From Anaeramoeba flamelloides (lineage: Eukaryota; Metamonada; Anaeramoebidae), in contig JANTQA010000015.1 in assembly GCA_027625915.1 (NCBI GenBank), forward strand, positions 4,865,001 to 4,929,000: DNA of 64,000 nt, in the 5' to 3' direction. This document shows, one piece after another, positions 48,001 to 59,200 of the stretch. Below the pieces are notes generated by a model that did no database searches, was not told the origin of the DNA, and was given only the letters and a program-made list of their open reading frames with translations. Each line of letters opens with the position of its first letter. The stretch's first letter is position 1. Made by a program: the position numbers and the translations under genes.

Positions 48001-51000
48001 TAATTTAAGAAATAAACAGAAAAATTCAGAAATATTCTTTTTATTTCTTAAATTTAAAAATAAACCTAACGTCACTTACAACTTTTAGAATTCAGTAACT
48101 CATTATACGTATAGGTATATATTTCTTTTATAGTTCGGTAAATATTCTGACTTCCAATTGATTTTATTATTTATTTGTTGGTTAAATTTTATTAATTTTT
48201 CTAAATTAGATAGAGATACATTTTCTAATTTATTTTTGAATTTCTTTTTATTTACTGAAATTATCATATTTTCGATTTTAAATTCTGTTTTTTAAATAAG
48301 AATTGGTGTATTACTGTTTATTTTACATATTCCAGTAATACATGAATTAATCCAAGAATTTAAATAATTTAAAGTTTTTATTATACTATTATATGTTCCT
48401 ACCCATATTTTAATTTACTTGTTATATATTATTTAAATAATCTAATTTTTAAACTGTTGTTCAGATAATTGTTATTGAATAATTGTTTGCTATTTGTTAT
48501 ATGTTTCTTTAGTTTTTTTAAATTATAAACTATATTTGTAATTTTATCTAAAAAAATATCCAAATATTTAATTATTTTTAAAATCATTAGATAAAACTGT
48601 TTTATCTTTATTAGGTTTTGATCCAAATTGAATAATAATTTCATATATTGTTTTATAATTTCTGATTTAATTGATTTTTATTTCTTTTTAATAATTGAGA
48701 TTTAATCATCTGCAAGCATTTGGTAATGATTCGTTAATGGAATGATTTTTAAGTAAAAGAAAATGTGAAAATAGAGCAAATAAAATAGGGGATAAAGGGA
48801 TCATTGAAATATACCAAGTCCTTCTTCTTGTTAATATTTTAATCAAAAAAATTTTGAATAATTTCATTTAAAATAAATTTTTTTATTATTTTTCTAATTA
48901 TTTTAAAACTAATTGAATCAAAACAATTTTCTATATCAATGGTTATAATATATTTTTTATCATTTTCATTTTCATTGTTTGGATTTATTATAAGTATTTA
49001 AGAAGTTTAATACAGCAATACGAGTATCATATTTTTTCAGAAAACAAAATTGAAATTTATAAATAAATTCCCAACAAGGTTCAATTAGTTTATTAAATCA
49101 TTTTTAGAAATAATCTTGGTAAACTTTGGTTAATATCAATTGGTCTATAATTTAAAGTTACTCCTTCGTTTTCTTTGTTATGAATAAATATAAATACTAT
49201 CTTTTTTTAATATATTCAATATTATTCTTATCAGGGTTAATCAACCATTTATTCAATATTTTCTGAATTGTAATAAGATATTTTTTATAATTTTTATTTT
49301 CAATTGGATTTAAAATCTATATTATTTTCATCACTAATATATTTCAAATTTTCAATTTTTTGAAATCCTTTAACAGATTTATTTGTTAAATTTTTATTAG
49401 TGTTTTTAATATTTCCAATTGGAAAAAATATATCAATTTTAAACAAAAATTCACTTTTTTTCTTAAACATCAACCAAACTACGATTGCTCCGAAATAAGA
49501 GAAATAATAAACTTCGTATTAGAGTTGAGATTCGTGAAAGAAAAGTATGAATAAACCCTAAATTTCAAAAAAAAAAAAAACAATGTTAAAAAGATACTTT
49601 TTTGTTCTCCTTTCATTGGAATATCTTGTGCAAAATTTCTCAATTTCTTTAGAAAATTCAAATTATTTACAATGAGATTTTTTAATTGTAAATGTCTGAA
49701 TTTTAAAAAGAAATCACAAAGTCTCACTTACTTTAAGTTAATTTGGAGTTTTCAAGTATTTTTTTTTTCAAATTTAATTTAAAAAAAAAAAATAAAAAAG
49801 TAAAAAAAAAAAAAGCAAAAAGAAAAAGAAATAGAAAAAAAGAAAAAGCCAAAAATAAAAAAAATAAAAGTGATTAAATTAGAAAAAAATGATACTGATC
49901 TAAAAATTGAAATTTTAGTTTGAGAAGAATAATGAATTAAACTCATAGAATATGTTCTATTTCTTCAATAAACCTGGTACACCTTGGGACTGAAAATGAG
50001 TTTATATATATAAGATAAAAAATAGTTTTTAATCTTTATAAAAATAATATTAGTATTTTGATGGTTCTCTTCAAAATGTATAGATATATATATATATAGA
50101 ACCAAGAATCTAAGTTATTTTATTTTCAAAAATTTTAAAAGAATTCCAAAAAAAGAAAAAAAAATGAATTATTTCATTTCTTCAAGATATATTAATATAT
50201 TTTTATCAAAAAAATATTTTTTTGAATTATCAATCTCTTTTTTTTTAGGATATTATTCTACTGATTATAATGCCAAGGAATGTACAAAATGTCCTGAAGG
50301 ATATTACCAAAATTGGCCAGGTTCAACTTATTGTAAGGAATGTCCCATTGGAACAATCTCAAGAAAAGGACAAACTGAGTGTGTCAAAAAAAATTCTCCA
50401 AAGCAAATGGTTATCAAAGCTGAGAACAATACATTTGAATCCATTGAGATCATTTGGGATGAAGAAAATGAAAATCTAGATTATCAACTAGAGGTAGAAA
50501 GGACAACTGGGTTAGCTATGCTCTGGATCATACGTGATCCCAAACAAATATCCAGTAACACCACAAATAGTTCTAAATTTACTATTGGGGGGCTAAATCC
50601 ATCTTCAAGATTTTATGTCAGGTTGCGATCGAAGGATAAAAAGAATGGAATTTTTTCATCCTGGTCATCAAGAATCATAACCTTTACCACTGGGCCACCC
50701 ACTAGGATTCAACGGGCAAATATAAATTGCAGCGATCCTGCTTTACCAAAGAGCATTCAATTAAATTGGTTACCATCTTCGAGTGATGATATTCAACCAA
50801 AAAAATACCGTATTAAATATAATATTGCAAATGATCCAAAAGAGTATATGAAGGAAATAACTTCGATTACAACTTCAAAAATCCTGGAAAGCTTAGAAAC
50901 AGATAAAAATTATACAATTACCATTATTCCAATCAACGATGCAGGAGAAGGTTATGAATCTTTACCAAAAACATGCATGACAAAATCAGACAAGCCAGAT

Positions 51001-52560
51001 ATTGTAATCAGAAGTAAAGTTACAGCAAAATTAACGTCGATATTTCTGGAATGGGCAGAACCTGGGGACAATGGGAAACCAATTAAGCATTATAAAATTG
51101 AATATAAAGTCGTGAATGGGAAATCAAAAATCAAAACTATATTGCTTGGAAATGTTAATGAATATACTATCACTGAATTATCAGAAGGCACAGATTACGA
51201 AATTTCAATATTCGCGTTTAATGAAAATGGTTATTCGAAAAATAATTTTTTTGAAGCCCAAACAAACAGCGAACCGGCAGATAAATCTACAAGTATGAAA
51301 TTTAAAATAGTGTCATTTTCTGCGATTGGGTTCTCTGCGTTTGTGTTTCTATTTTTAATTGGATTCTTTTTAACTAAAAAACAAAGAATCAGAAGTAGAA
51401 AGAAAATTGAAATTAGAAAATTAATAAAAAATAATCAAAGCATGTTTGGCTATCGTTTTAACAATGAATTATATTCCACTGAAGACACAGTTTGTATTGA
51501 AAATTCTAACCAAACTCCATTATTAAACAAAATAGTAAAAGATATTAAATTAGGTCACATGATGAAAGCTTCCGATAAAAGTTGTATTGTTTCTTCAGAT
51601 TACATACAAAAAAAATTAATTTTTGCGAAGATTAGTAATTTCTTAGAAGTTTCGATCTTGAAAGAATTATGGAAAGAGTATCATAAAAATCCAATAGGAA
51701 TACCAATAATCCAATATTTTGGTTCCATAAATCTTCAGAATATAAACAATAATAATAATGAAGTAATAACAATAGAAAGTCTTAATGAAACTAAAAGAAA
51801 TGAGAACGATACTGAAAATAATGAAGACGATAATTTTAAGGATAATAACTATCGAGATCAAAATAAAAAGAATAAGGATAAGGAAGTTGATACAGGAATG
51901 AAAATTAATGAAGCAAATTTATTTACAAAAAAGATACCCTATCTAATAGCTTTGGAATATTTACCCGTAAATCTCAAAACATATAATGAAATTAGAAAAG
52001 AAATTAATAAGCCATTTTCGAAAAAGGAACAATATTGGATTACCTTTAATCTAGTTAGTTCTCTTAAAACTATCCATAAAGCAAATATAATACACCGCGA
52101 TATTAAACCATCAAATATTCTGATTGGCTTGGACGGATATCTGAGAATTTGCGATTTTAGTTCTTCGATAAAGTTAAAAAAAAACCAAAAAAATTATCAA
52201 GATGTTTTTGTCGGAACAAAGGAATACATAGATCCAGAATTATTGGAAACAATGCAAAATACAAACATAAAGACAACTTATATTTTCCAAAAAGTACATG
52301 ATCTATATTCTTTGGGTAAAACACTTAAAACTATTATTTGGAAATATGATGGCGTTATACCTCGGTTTGATTATCAATCTACCTTGGGGCAACCATTATT
52401 GGAAAAGAATTCTTCTGAAGATTCAAATGAAGATAGTATTATTACTGAAAATATTAATTCTCTTGAAATGGTAATAAAAGCATTATTATTACCAATTGAA
52501 ACTAGAGCGAATCTACAACAAATTTTGCAATTTCTATTTAAAAAGATCAAAGACATTTAA
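38485..52560 (+). CDS. Receptor-like protein: SBBP beta-propeller, ephrin-receptor-like Cys-rich motifs, three FN3, one TM, kinase-like domain; three exons, 1448 residues
   Basis: Exons 38485-39174, 44151-45495 and 50249-52560 join in phase (4347 bp coding). The first join makes ITGS/SNTPELPLTNNAYQ, a normal SBBP motif; the second makes CLLCQAG/YYSTDYNAKEC, a normal ephrin-receptor-like Cys repeat. Order: signal peptide (IFYIFFLFFLLANSSS), SBBP-type blades (FISRFDSNGNIIFSTYFGG) to about residue 670, CxxC repeats to about 725, FN3 domains at about 728-827, 828-925 and 926-1028, a TM helix at about 1030-1053 with RIRSRKK after it, then a kinase-like domain at about 1105-1448. Kinase residues seen: Lys1139 (IFAKI), HRD 1294-1296 with DIKPSN, Asp1314 in DFS instead of DFG, then GTKEYIDPE. 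A glycine loop is not evident, so activity is doubtful. It is likely a surface sensor; the ligand is unknown. Both introns are almost 5 kb and filled with repeats. The start Met was chosen because it opens the signal peptide. Confidence 0.88.
39792..39985. mobile_element. MITE family C (about 190 bp), single copy in intron 1
   Basis: The left end 'gtgactagtatctattatta' and right end 'taatagagattagtcccc' are inverted complements. Two inverted copies of the same element lie at 52744-53359. Confidence 0.7.
40140..40400. repeat. TTATAAC-rich repeat family E, copy 1
   Basis: The motif TTATAA(C) recurs about ten times ('ggtgttataaacgttta', 'acaacttttataacaaaaat', 'atgttataggatt'). The same order, inverted, is at 59700-59945. 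A partial direct copy is at 42660-42765 and a fragment at 27975-28010. Confidence 0.6.
41030..42043 (+). mobile_element. 5'-truncated LINE (non-LTR retrotransposon) with 28-A tail, intron 1 of the receptor gene
   Basis: Plus-strand frames encode the end of a LINE second reading frame: DIFYLGIWLEKNTHLEYNF (the 'KYLGiwl' motif after the RT thumb), SFKALILSQLYYGLEIF (thumb/connection region), then NKNCDLCKEKLNIDIIEDFD followed by HFLWDCPAY, the C-terminal CCHC-like motif. The segment is spread over at least two frames, so it is inactive. It ends in an A run at 42016-42043. The 5' boundary is not sharp and I saw no clear target duplication. Related 3' fragments are at 21134-21440, 47580-49460 and 58128-58365. 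Confidence 0.8.
42050..43790 (+). pseudogene. Scattered SBBP-like exon remnants in intron 1
   Basis: After an acceptor-like 'gatctag', 42211-42320 reads FVSVKFKPSFVSNDGN, then VKFNFYVFVNSIGRKKD. It parallels exon 1 of the host gene (FISRFDSNGNIIFSTYFGGN followed by SGEKKKD). At 43640-43700 a further frame reads FQVSGSTIFSHNQGNIQPT, like the 'vtGsTnS.dfP.t' SBBP signature. The real exons 1 and 2 already join into an intact SBBP motif, so these pieces are probably a decayed second copy of the propeller region. Use as alternative exons cannot be excluded. The family-E fragment and repeat D copy 3 lie among them. Confidence 0.35.
43065..43470. repeat. Dispersed repeat family D, copy 3
   Basis: Matches 23205-23710 block for block ('tttgtttcagtcaaagtgg', 'agaatagttgatatc', 'aatgaattatgtttca'). 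Lies in intron 1 of the receptor gene. Confidence 0.6.
45496..46662. other. First part of receptor-gene intron 2, nothing recognised
   Basis: A/T-rich intronic sequence with no repeat I could match elsewhere in the window and no exon-like frame. Confidence 0.45.
46663..47303 (-). mobile_element. Fragment resembling reverse transcriptase, class not assigned
   Basis: In the minus-strand direction, a frame at 47303-47112 with SLFKNKSLNGKIFSNFQYLM recalls the early RT motifs, and one at 46983-46663 with NIKPEKSNLLSV recalls the 'iN.eKS.ll' segment after the active site. The spacing fits one RT core. It is a degraded fossil, distinct from the LINE at 47580-49460. No terminal repeats were found that would place it in a family. 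Confidence 0.35.
47580..49460 (-). mobile_element. Degenerate LINE, RT to C-terminal zinc motif, receptor-gene intron 2
   Basis: Read on the minus strand from 49.3 kb downward, pieces in several frames give NYRPI (RT motif 1), QFCFLKKYDTRIAVLNFL (motif 2), TIDIENCFDSISFKIIRK (motif A), PLSPILFALFSHFLLLKN (motif B), LADD (motif C), IKYLDIFLDKI (the 'KYLGi' motif) and NCPLCLKYKKKEIIENID (C-terminal Cys motif). All major RT landmarks are in the right order, so this is a long LINE copy of the same lineage as 41030-42043, inactivated by many frame changes. It has no clean tail or target duplication. Confidence 0.75.
49480..49940. repeat. Dispersed repeat family D, 5' half
   Basis: Corresponds to 20190-20600: 'aataagagaaataataaact', 'tttctcaatttctttag', 'gatactgatctaaaaattg'. 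It lies near the 3' end of intron 2. Confidence 0.55.
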
Positions 52561-52743
52561 AATATTATTTTTCTTTTATTTTTTTATTTTATTATGAATT
52601 TTTGAATAAAATTTTTATCTTTCTTTTTGAGCATTTATTATTTTTACAAATTTTATATTTTAACTTGAAGTAAAGTGTAGAATCAGAGTTTAGAAAAGAA
52701 AAAAAAAATGTGTCATGATATAAATATGATTTTCATCTTTTTT

Positions 52744-53359
52744 AAGCGACTAGTATCTATTATTATTGTTTTTTGACCAATTTCTAAATACGGGTTCCTA
52801 ATCTAGAAATATGTTTAAAATTGAAAATAAACAGGGGGGTTCAATTCTAAGTAAATGAATTAAAAAATTTAATCAATCTCTATTAGATTTAGGTAAAAAA
52901 ATTTAATAGAGACTAGTCCCTTAGATATTTAATTCAATTTGTCACAAAGAAAATTTAAAAACAATTAAACATTAAAATGAATGAAAATAAATTTGAAAAA
53001 TATATAAAATGAGAATTTTATTATAAAATTTTTTCCAAGTTTTGAAGAAATAATGAAAATATAATAAAAAGTGCTAAAATATTAGAAAAATTAATTATTT
53101 TTTTTATTAAGCAAAAAAAAAATTATCTAAAATTTAAATCTAGTAATAAATTTCTTAAATTCCATACTTTTACAAGTGGATTAAGGGACTAATCTCTATT
53201 AAATTTTTTTACCTAAATCTAATAGAGATTGATTAAAATATTTTGTAAATTACTTTGATTTGAACACCCCTGTTTATTTTTTATTTTAAATATATTTCTA
53301 GATTAGGAACCCGTATTTAGAAATTGGTCAAAAAATTAATAATAGAGACTAGTCCCTTC
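52744..53359. mobile_element. Two MITE-C copies in inverted orientation, just downstream of the receptor gene
   Basis: The arm 52744-52921 is the near reverse complement of 53181-53359; each arm itself ends in 'gactagt..ctatta' repeats like the single copy at 39792-39985. The 260 bp spacer is featureless. Shared blocks: 'tacgggttcctaatctagaa', 'tctattagatttaggtaaaa'. Confidence 0.75.
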
Positions 53360-55149
53360 AATATGAATTAATATTTTTTAAAAAATGAATCTGATAACAA
53401 CACTTTTAGTAAAAAATATATATGTAAAAAATCTGATTATTTTTTTTTTATTGATTGAAGTGGATGGGTAATATCCTCTTACAGTATTTAGTTTTTTTTT
53501 TTTTTTCAATTTGAGAAATAAACTGAAAATTCAATAAATTTTTGGTTTATTTCTCAAATTGAAAAAAACCTAGGTACTCACTCTGAACACTAATAGTAAT
53601 TTAGTAATTTGAATGATAAAGAATAAAAAATTGGAATCGATCAAGTTCAATATTTTTATTGATTGAAAAAACAATACAAAAAATTAAAATGAAGAGAAAA
53701 AAAGTTCATTAAAAAACAAATAAAAAAGGGATTTAAATAGAATTTATAAGAAGACAGTTAACAAAAAATCAAAAAAAAAACAATAACAGCCTATTTTTAG
53801 AAAGAAAACCTTAAAAACAGACACGATCCTTTCATTTAAAATATTGGCATTTAATATTTTCGAAGAAATAGTGAATGTTTGGTTGAGAGGTAGTTGTTTA
53901 ATAACTACCTTTTTTCTTTTTTATCGTTACCGTTTTTGTTTTTGTCTTTTCTTTTTATTTTAATTTTACTAATACCGACTAGTTTTTATCCTTCCTGTAT
54001 TAAAAAGTAACTACTTGATTGTTCCCCTTAGTAACTCTTCTTCCCAATAAAAAGTAAATTTAGCACTGGTATAAATAGAAAAAAATGTGATTATTGTAAT
54101 CATTATGAGAAAATTCAGAATTTGGTTATTATTTTTATTGAAAAATATCAATTTCTTTATAAAAATTCTAAATTGAAAATTTTTGATTAAAATTTATCGA
54201 AAAAAACTATTCTTGGAATATAAATGAAACAATTCTAAATTTTATATTTATAATTTGTCTTTAGTTTAGATTTATATTCAAAGAAAAAGTGTACAATAAT
54301 ACAAAAATCAAGGAGTTATTATTGTAAATGTTTTTTTTTGTTTTTTTAAAAAAAATATAATGAATGTTTAATTATGGAAATAAAATTTTTAAGATTATAT
54401 TATTTTTATAAAAAGAAATTTTATAATAATTTTAGTAATTCAAAACTCAATGAATTGCTTTGTTAACAATAACTATCAAATAATGTTGTTAATTTTATGA
54501 TAAAATATATAAATAATAAAATAAATAAATAACTGAAAAAATTTCATTTTTTTTAATTTTGAAAAAATTTCAATAAATATCAAAACCAGAGAAAAAGAAA
54601 ATTTATTTCTTTATGCTAAAATTAAAATTTTAATATGAATATATTTTAAGACTTTTTTTAGTCAATAGATAATAATGGAGCAAACAGAAAAGAATTATAA
54701 AATAATTTCATTTTATAAATTGAAATAAAATTGATGAAAGGTTTGTAGATAGAAAAAGTAACCCTTGGTTTTGTTTTAAAATAAAAATATTATATAAGTT
54801 TAATCTATTATTCAAAAGATAATAAAATAATCTTCAATATCAGAAACTTTGATGCATTTTTGAATTTTGTTGTTTGTTAAAATTTAAAAAAAATTTGTGA
54901 TATTTGAATGTTTAAATCTAAATTAAATCCATATTAGAAAATTATTTTTGATGTATGGTCTCTTATCAAATGATATTGTTTATTTTATGTATAGATTTTA
55001 AAAAGTCAAAAATTAATAAAAATGATGAATTATTAATTTGACTGGACTATTGATCTAATTATTTAAAGTTAAAAGATATTCTTTTTAAATAATTAATTTT
55101 TGATCTTTTTTTTTATTTCATGTAAATTAAAAAATAGTAAAAATATAAC
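53360..55149. other. Intergenic, one short hairpin, nothing else recognised
   Basis: At 53490-53575 a perfect-looking hairpin (tttcaatttgagaaataaac and its complement) belongs to foldback family H. The rest, including a stretch with 'ggtagttgtttaataactac' at 53889-53908 (a small palindrome), shows no gene. Confidence 0.45.
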
Positions 55150-55155
55150 AAAAAA
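55150..55155 (-). terminator. T6 Pol III terminator of the 5S rRNA gene
   Basis: Six T residues on the minus strand directly follow the last base of the 5S rRNA. Confidence 0.8.
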
Positions 55156-55276
55156 GTATTCAGTACAAAGTGTTCGCAAGAGGTTCCCCATCTCACTAAC
55201 TAGCTTAGCCTTCAATTTGTTTATCTTCTGGGTTCGGAATGTGTCCAGGATTATTAAATTGGGTATGACCGAATAC
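55156..55276 (-). rRNA. 5S ribosomal RNA, 121 nt
   Basis: The minus strand begins GTATTCGGTCATACC and ends GTACTGAATAC; the ends pair over nine bases (one G-U), forming helix I. The 5' CGGTCATACC and the 3' half (AGTTAGTGAGATGGGGAACC, then GCGAACAC) match the eukaryotic 5S pattern 'CGGCCATACC' and 'GGTTAGTACTTGGATGGGAGACC'. Helix II (AATTT with AAATT) and helix III (CTGG with CCAG) can form. Length is typical and a T6 tract follows. Loop C (CATTCCGAACCCAGAAG) is unusual for a eukaryote, reading more like the archaeal/bacterial 'CCGAACtCaGAAG'. As a Pol III type 1 gene its promoter should be internal. It stands alone here, not in a tandem array. Confidence 0.88.
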
Positions 55277-56209
55277 ATTAATAAAAATTAATCATTCGTT
55301 TATACAAATATAATTTATTATGTTAAAAAACAATATTAATGTAAATAGCAGTTGTTTTGAGGGTTTTATCCAATATTCTTTTCAAAAAATATTATCAAAT
55401 TTTTGGATAATATATTTTTTCTAATTTTTCAAATTTTTTTGATACTTTTTTTTTTGCGATTTCTTTTTTTTTTTGCGATTTCTTTTTTTTTTTTTCATGT
55501 TTTAATCATCAAAAGATTAAATACAAAAAAAAAAGATATACAAAAAGACAAATAATCACAAAGAAAATTAAGGTCATGTAATGTCTTTTAAAATAAATTT
55601 GATTATTAGTAAAAAATCTACTTTCAATTTTTTTTTCAGTGTAGGTTCAGTAATAAAAAATCCTTAAGGCTCATTTCAAAAATTGTGACTTACTTTTTTT
55701 TAGTTTTTTGGACTTTATTTTTTTATAATTTTTAAAATATCAGGTTTTTATATATTTAGAATGATTTAAAAGTAAATTATTGATTAGGTTTAATTATTAG
55801 TTGTTCTTGAATACTAAAGGATATATTTTTTTTATCAATTTATTATTTCAGATAAGTCACAATTTTTGAAATGGGGTTTAGTTTGTTAAGGATTTTCTTT
55901 TATGTATAACAACTCTAATCCGAAGTTTATTGTTTCTCTTATTTCTAATTAATTTTATATTGGTCGATTCTTAAAAAAAAAAATGAATTATTCATTTTAG
56001 GCACGCCCACTTTGAGTAAAATGAGGTTTATAAAAATTAGAACAATTTTATTGTAACTATTAGATTAAAAATTTAAAAAAAATGAAAGAATTGGAAATGA
56101 TAATTTCTAATAAATAATATTATGACTTGTTTTTAGATTTTTACTAAAAAAAGAAAAAAAAAAATATTTTCGGGTTATAAACAGTAATTAAAGAATAAAA
56201 TTATCTGCT
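55277..56209. other. Non-coding gap with an inverted fragment of repeat D
   Basis: At 55690-55955 'ctctaatccgaagtttattg' and 'tttctcttatttct' are the reverse complement of the repeat-D start at 20190. A doubled 'tttttttgcgatttctttt' lies at 55445-55495. Confidence 0.45.
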
Positions 56210-59200
56210 TTATGCGTGTATCCATTGATAAACAAAAGTTGAAATCTGAGCTCTTGCAAATTGTAAATCTGGAGGGTCGTCTTCTTTTGGTGTATGAAGA
56301 TCAATACAATGTCCGCTATCATGATCTTCGTCTCCTTGAATGACATGTGCTTGTTCAGATATTCCAAGATGATGCCTAACAGCACACCATTGCCTTTAAA
56401 TGATAATTATGAGTATAATAGTTGTAAAAATAATGAAGTTTGAATAAAAATCAAGTTAATAAAAATAACAAAGTAAAAAAAAAAAAAAAAAAAAAAACAG
56501 AAAGAAAAGAAAAAAAAAACAAAGAAAAAAAAGAAAAAAGAAAAAACAATAAATTTAAAAACGAAAAAACAATATATTTAATTCTGTACTTACCAAGGAT
56601 CGTTAGCACCATTTGTAAAGAAAATATTTGTTCCTTTAATTTCATTTGAACCAAATTCATCAATAATTGCTTGTGTATTTGGCCAAATACCCGAACCATA
56701 AACTGTTGAACATTTTTGTTTATGCCAATCTAAAGTAATCTTTGGGGAGCGAATAGGATTTGTTTGAGGAGCAATTTGAAAATAGGCTAATTGTGAGCAT
56801 TTTTGCCACCACCAAGTTCTTTGGGCAATAGCTTTTCCTGTTGTATCTGTTTTTGTAATTTTCATATAATCATCGGAATATTGTACAGCTGTAGTCTTCA
56901 TTACCTTAAAAAAAAAATCTTTGCAATAATCGGCAAATGCTAAAATTAAATCAGATCCATCATTTTTAGCCTTGATCATTGGATCACATACAGCTGAATG
57001 CTTCGAATATTGGACAGGTAAACTCATGGCATCTGCAATATAATATCGAAATGATCCATCGTCAACAGTTGTAGCATCGAAATGTTCCTTCACAGCTTTG
57101 TTACGTTCCGATGATGCATCCAATTCAACATCAATTTTTTGAACAACTTCTCTTAAAACATCTGCACATTCTATAATAAATTTTGAGTTAATTAGAGATT
57201 TAAATAAAAAAAATAAAAAATGTAAATTTAAATAAAAAATGAAAATATCAAAGATATTAAAGAATAAGATATAATTTTGTGAATAATTATTGTAAAAAGT
57301 TTTTTAATTTTTGTTTTTTTTTGATTAATATTTTATTAGTGGTTCGGTTATTAATTGAATTTTTTTTTTTTTTCTATTAATATCTTATGAATGGTTATGT
57401 TATTAATTGAATCACTTAAATGAAAAAAATATGTATCACTGTAATTTTCATAAGAGCCATTTTTAAAAATTTATTCAATTAAAATAATGTCATTCTTTTT
57501 TTTATTCTTGAATATATGTATTTATTGTTGTTTATCTTATTTACAGCTATTCCAACTTTACTGTGAAAAATATAAAACATAAAAATTAAATGTCTATATG
57601 AAAATATATTATATGAAATAGAAAATTCAATTTCTATCATATCTTCAAGATAAAATTTTCAATTTCTCTTAAATAATCAGACAAAAATTTCAATTGCAAT
57701 TTGCAAGTGTAAATATAAGCGTCTTAAAAAATAGTGTTTTTTTTTGGAAGTTCATATTTACACTTGTGATTCTGTTCAACCAAAATAATATAAATTTTTT
57801 TTAAATAAATAGCATAATCTAAAAAATTGAATTACAAAAGAAAAGAAATCACAAAAACCACCGAAAGTAGAAACTTCAAAGTATTTTCCTAGTATTGCTT
57901 TTAAATTGTTTAAACACAGAAATTTTTGAAATTTTGGAAATTGAAGATCCTAATTAATGTAATTTTTTCTATGAATTTGCTGATCAATTTTTAAAATCAG
58001 AAAATTGTATAACTTCTTTTTAATCTTGTATTATAAAATTTACGGTTTAACATATATTTTCGGAACCAATTTACGATTTGTATAATAACCATAAAATTTT
58101 ATAATTAAAAAAAAATTTTTTAAAAAAAAAAAAAATAAGGAAATCATTGAAGATTTGGAGCATTTTTTCTATGGAATTGTCTGGCTTTTGAAAATAATTG
58201 TAAAATCTGTATTTCTGAATTAAAAAAAAATAATTTTTCAAATTTTTTTGAAAAAATAATATCATTTTTAATATGAATAAAAGAAAAGATTCAATATCTT
58301 TAATATTACTAGTGATGGATAAAAATATGTTTGAATCTTTTGAAAAAAATTTCTAAATAAAAATTTATGAATTGGGGAAGCGCCGAGGAGTGACGTGGAG
58401 TGCAGTGGAGTATCGTGGAGTATCGTGGAGTATCGTGGAGTATCGTGGAGTATCGTGGAGTATCGTGGAGTATCGTGGAGTATCGTGGAGTATCGTGGAG
58501 TATCGTGGAGTATCGTGGAGTGCCTAGCTTTTCTTGAGTTTTCTGTTTATTTGTAAAATCCATTCATTTTCGTTAGGTTTTTTTGAGGTTTCTGTTTTAT
58601 TTGTGAAGTGTTCTAGGCTTTTTTGGGGTTTTCTATTTGATTTGTGAAATCTATTGATTTTCGTTAGGTTTTTTTTGAGTTTTCTATTTAAATGGAAAAT
58701 CAATAGATTTTCGTTAGGCTTTTTTTACTTTAGAAATAAACAGAAAATTTTAATAAATTTTCGGTTTATTTCTAAAGTAAAAAAAACCTAGAACACTTTA
58801 CATATAAAATAGAAAACCTCAAAAAAACCTAGAACACTTCACAAATAAAACAGAAACCTCAAAAAAACCTAACGAAAATGAATGGATTTTACAAATAAAC
58901 AGAAAACTCAAGAAAAGCTAACATCAATTTTTTTTAATTTCTAAAATTTAAAAAGAAAATTAAATAAATTTTCGGTTTATTTTAAAATTAAAAAAAAACT
59001 AACGAAAGGTTCCGTTCGTTGCCGTAGAGTGCCTAGGTTTTTTTTTAATTTAAGAAATAAAAAGAATATTTCAAAAATTTTCTTTTAATTTCTAGAGATG
59101 AAAAAAAAAAAAATAACTGCAGTTTTTTTTTTAATTTTTGTTTGATTAGAAAGTCAATATGTTTTCAAAACAAAAATAAGAATCAAAACAAAAATAAGAA

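Noticed and set aside
55093-55291. Overlapping open frames on both strands
   Set aside because: They are shadows of the 5S rRNA gene at 55156-55276.
58309-58563. Minus-strand frame with a repeated decapeptide (TPRYSTILHD)
   Set aside because: It is the translation of the 10-bp minisatellite inside an intron, with no other coding signal.
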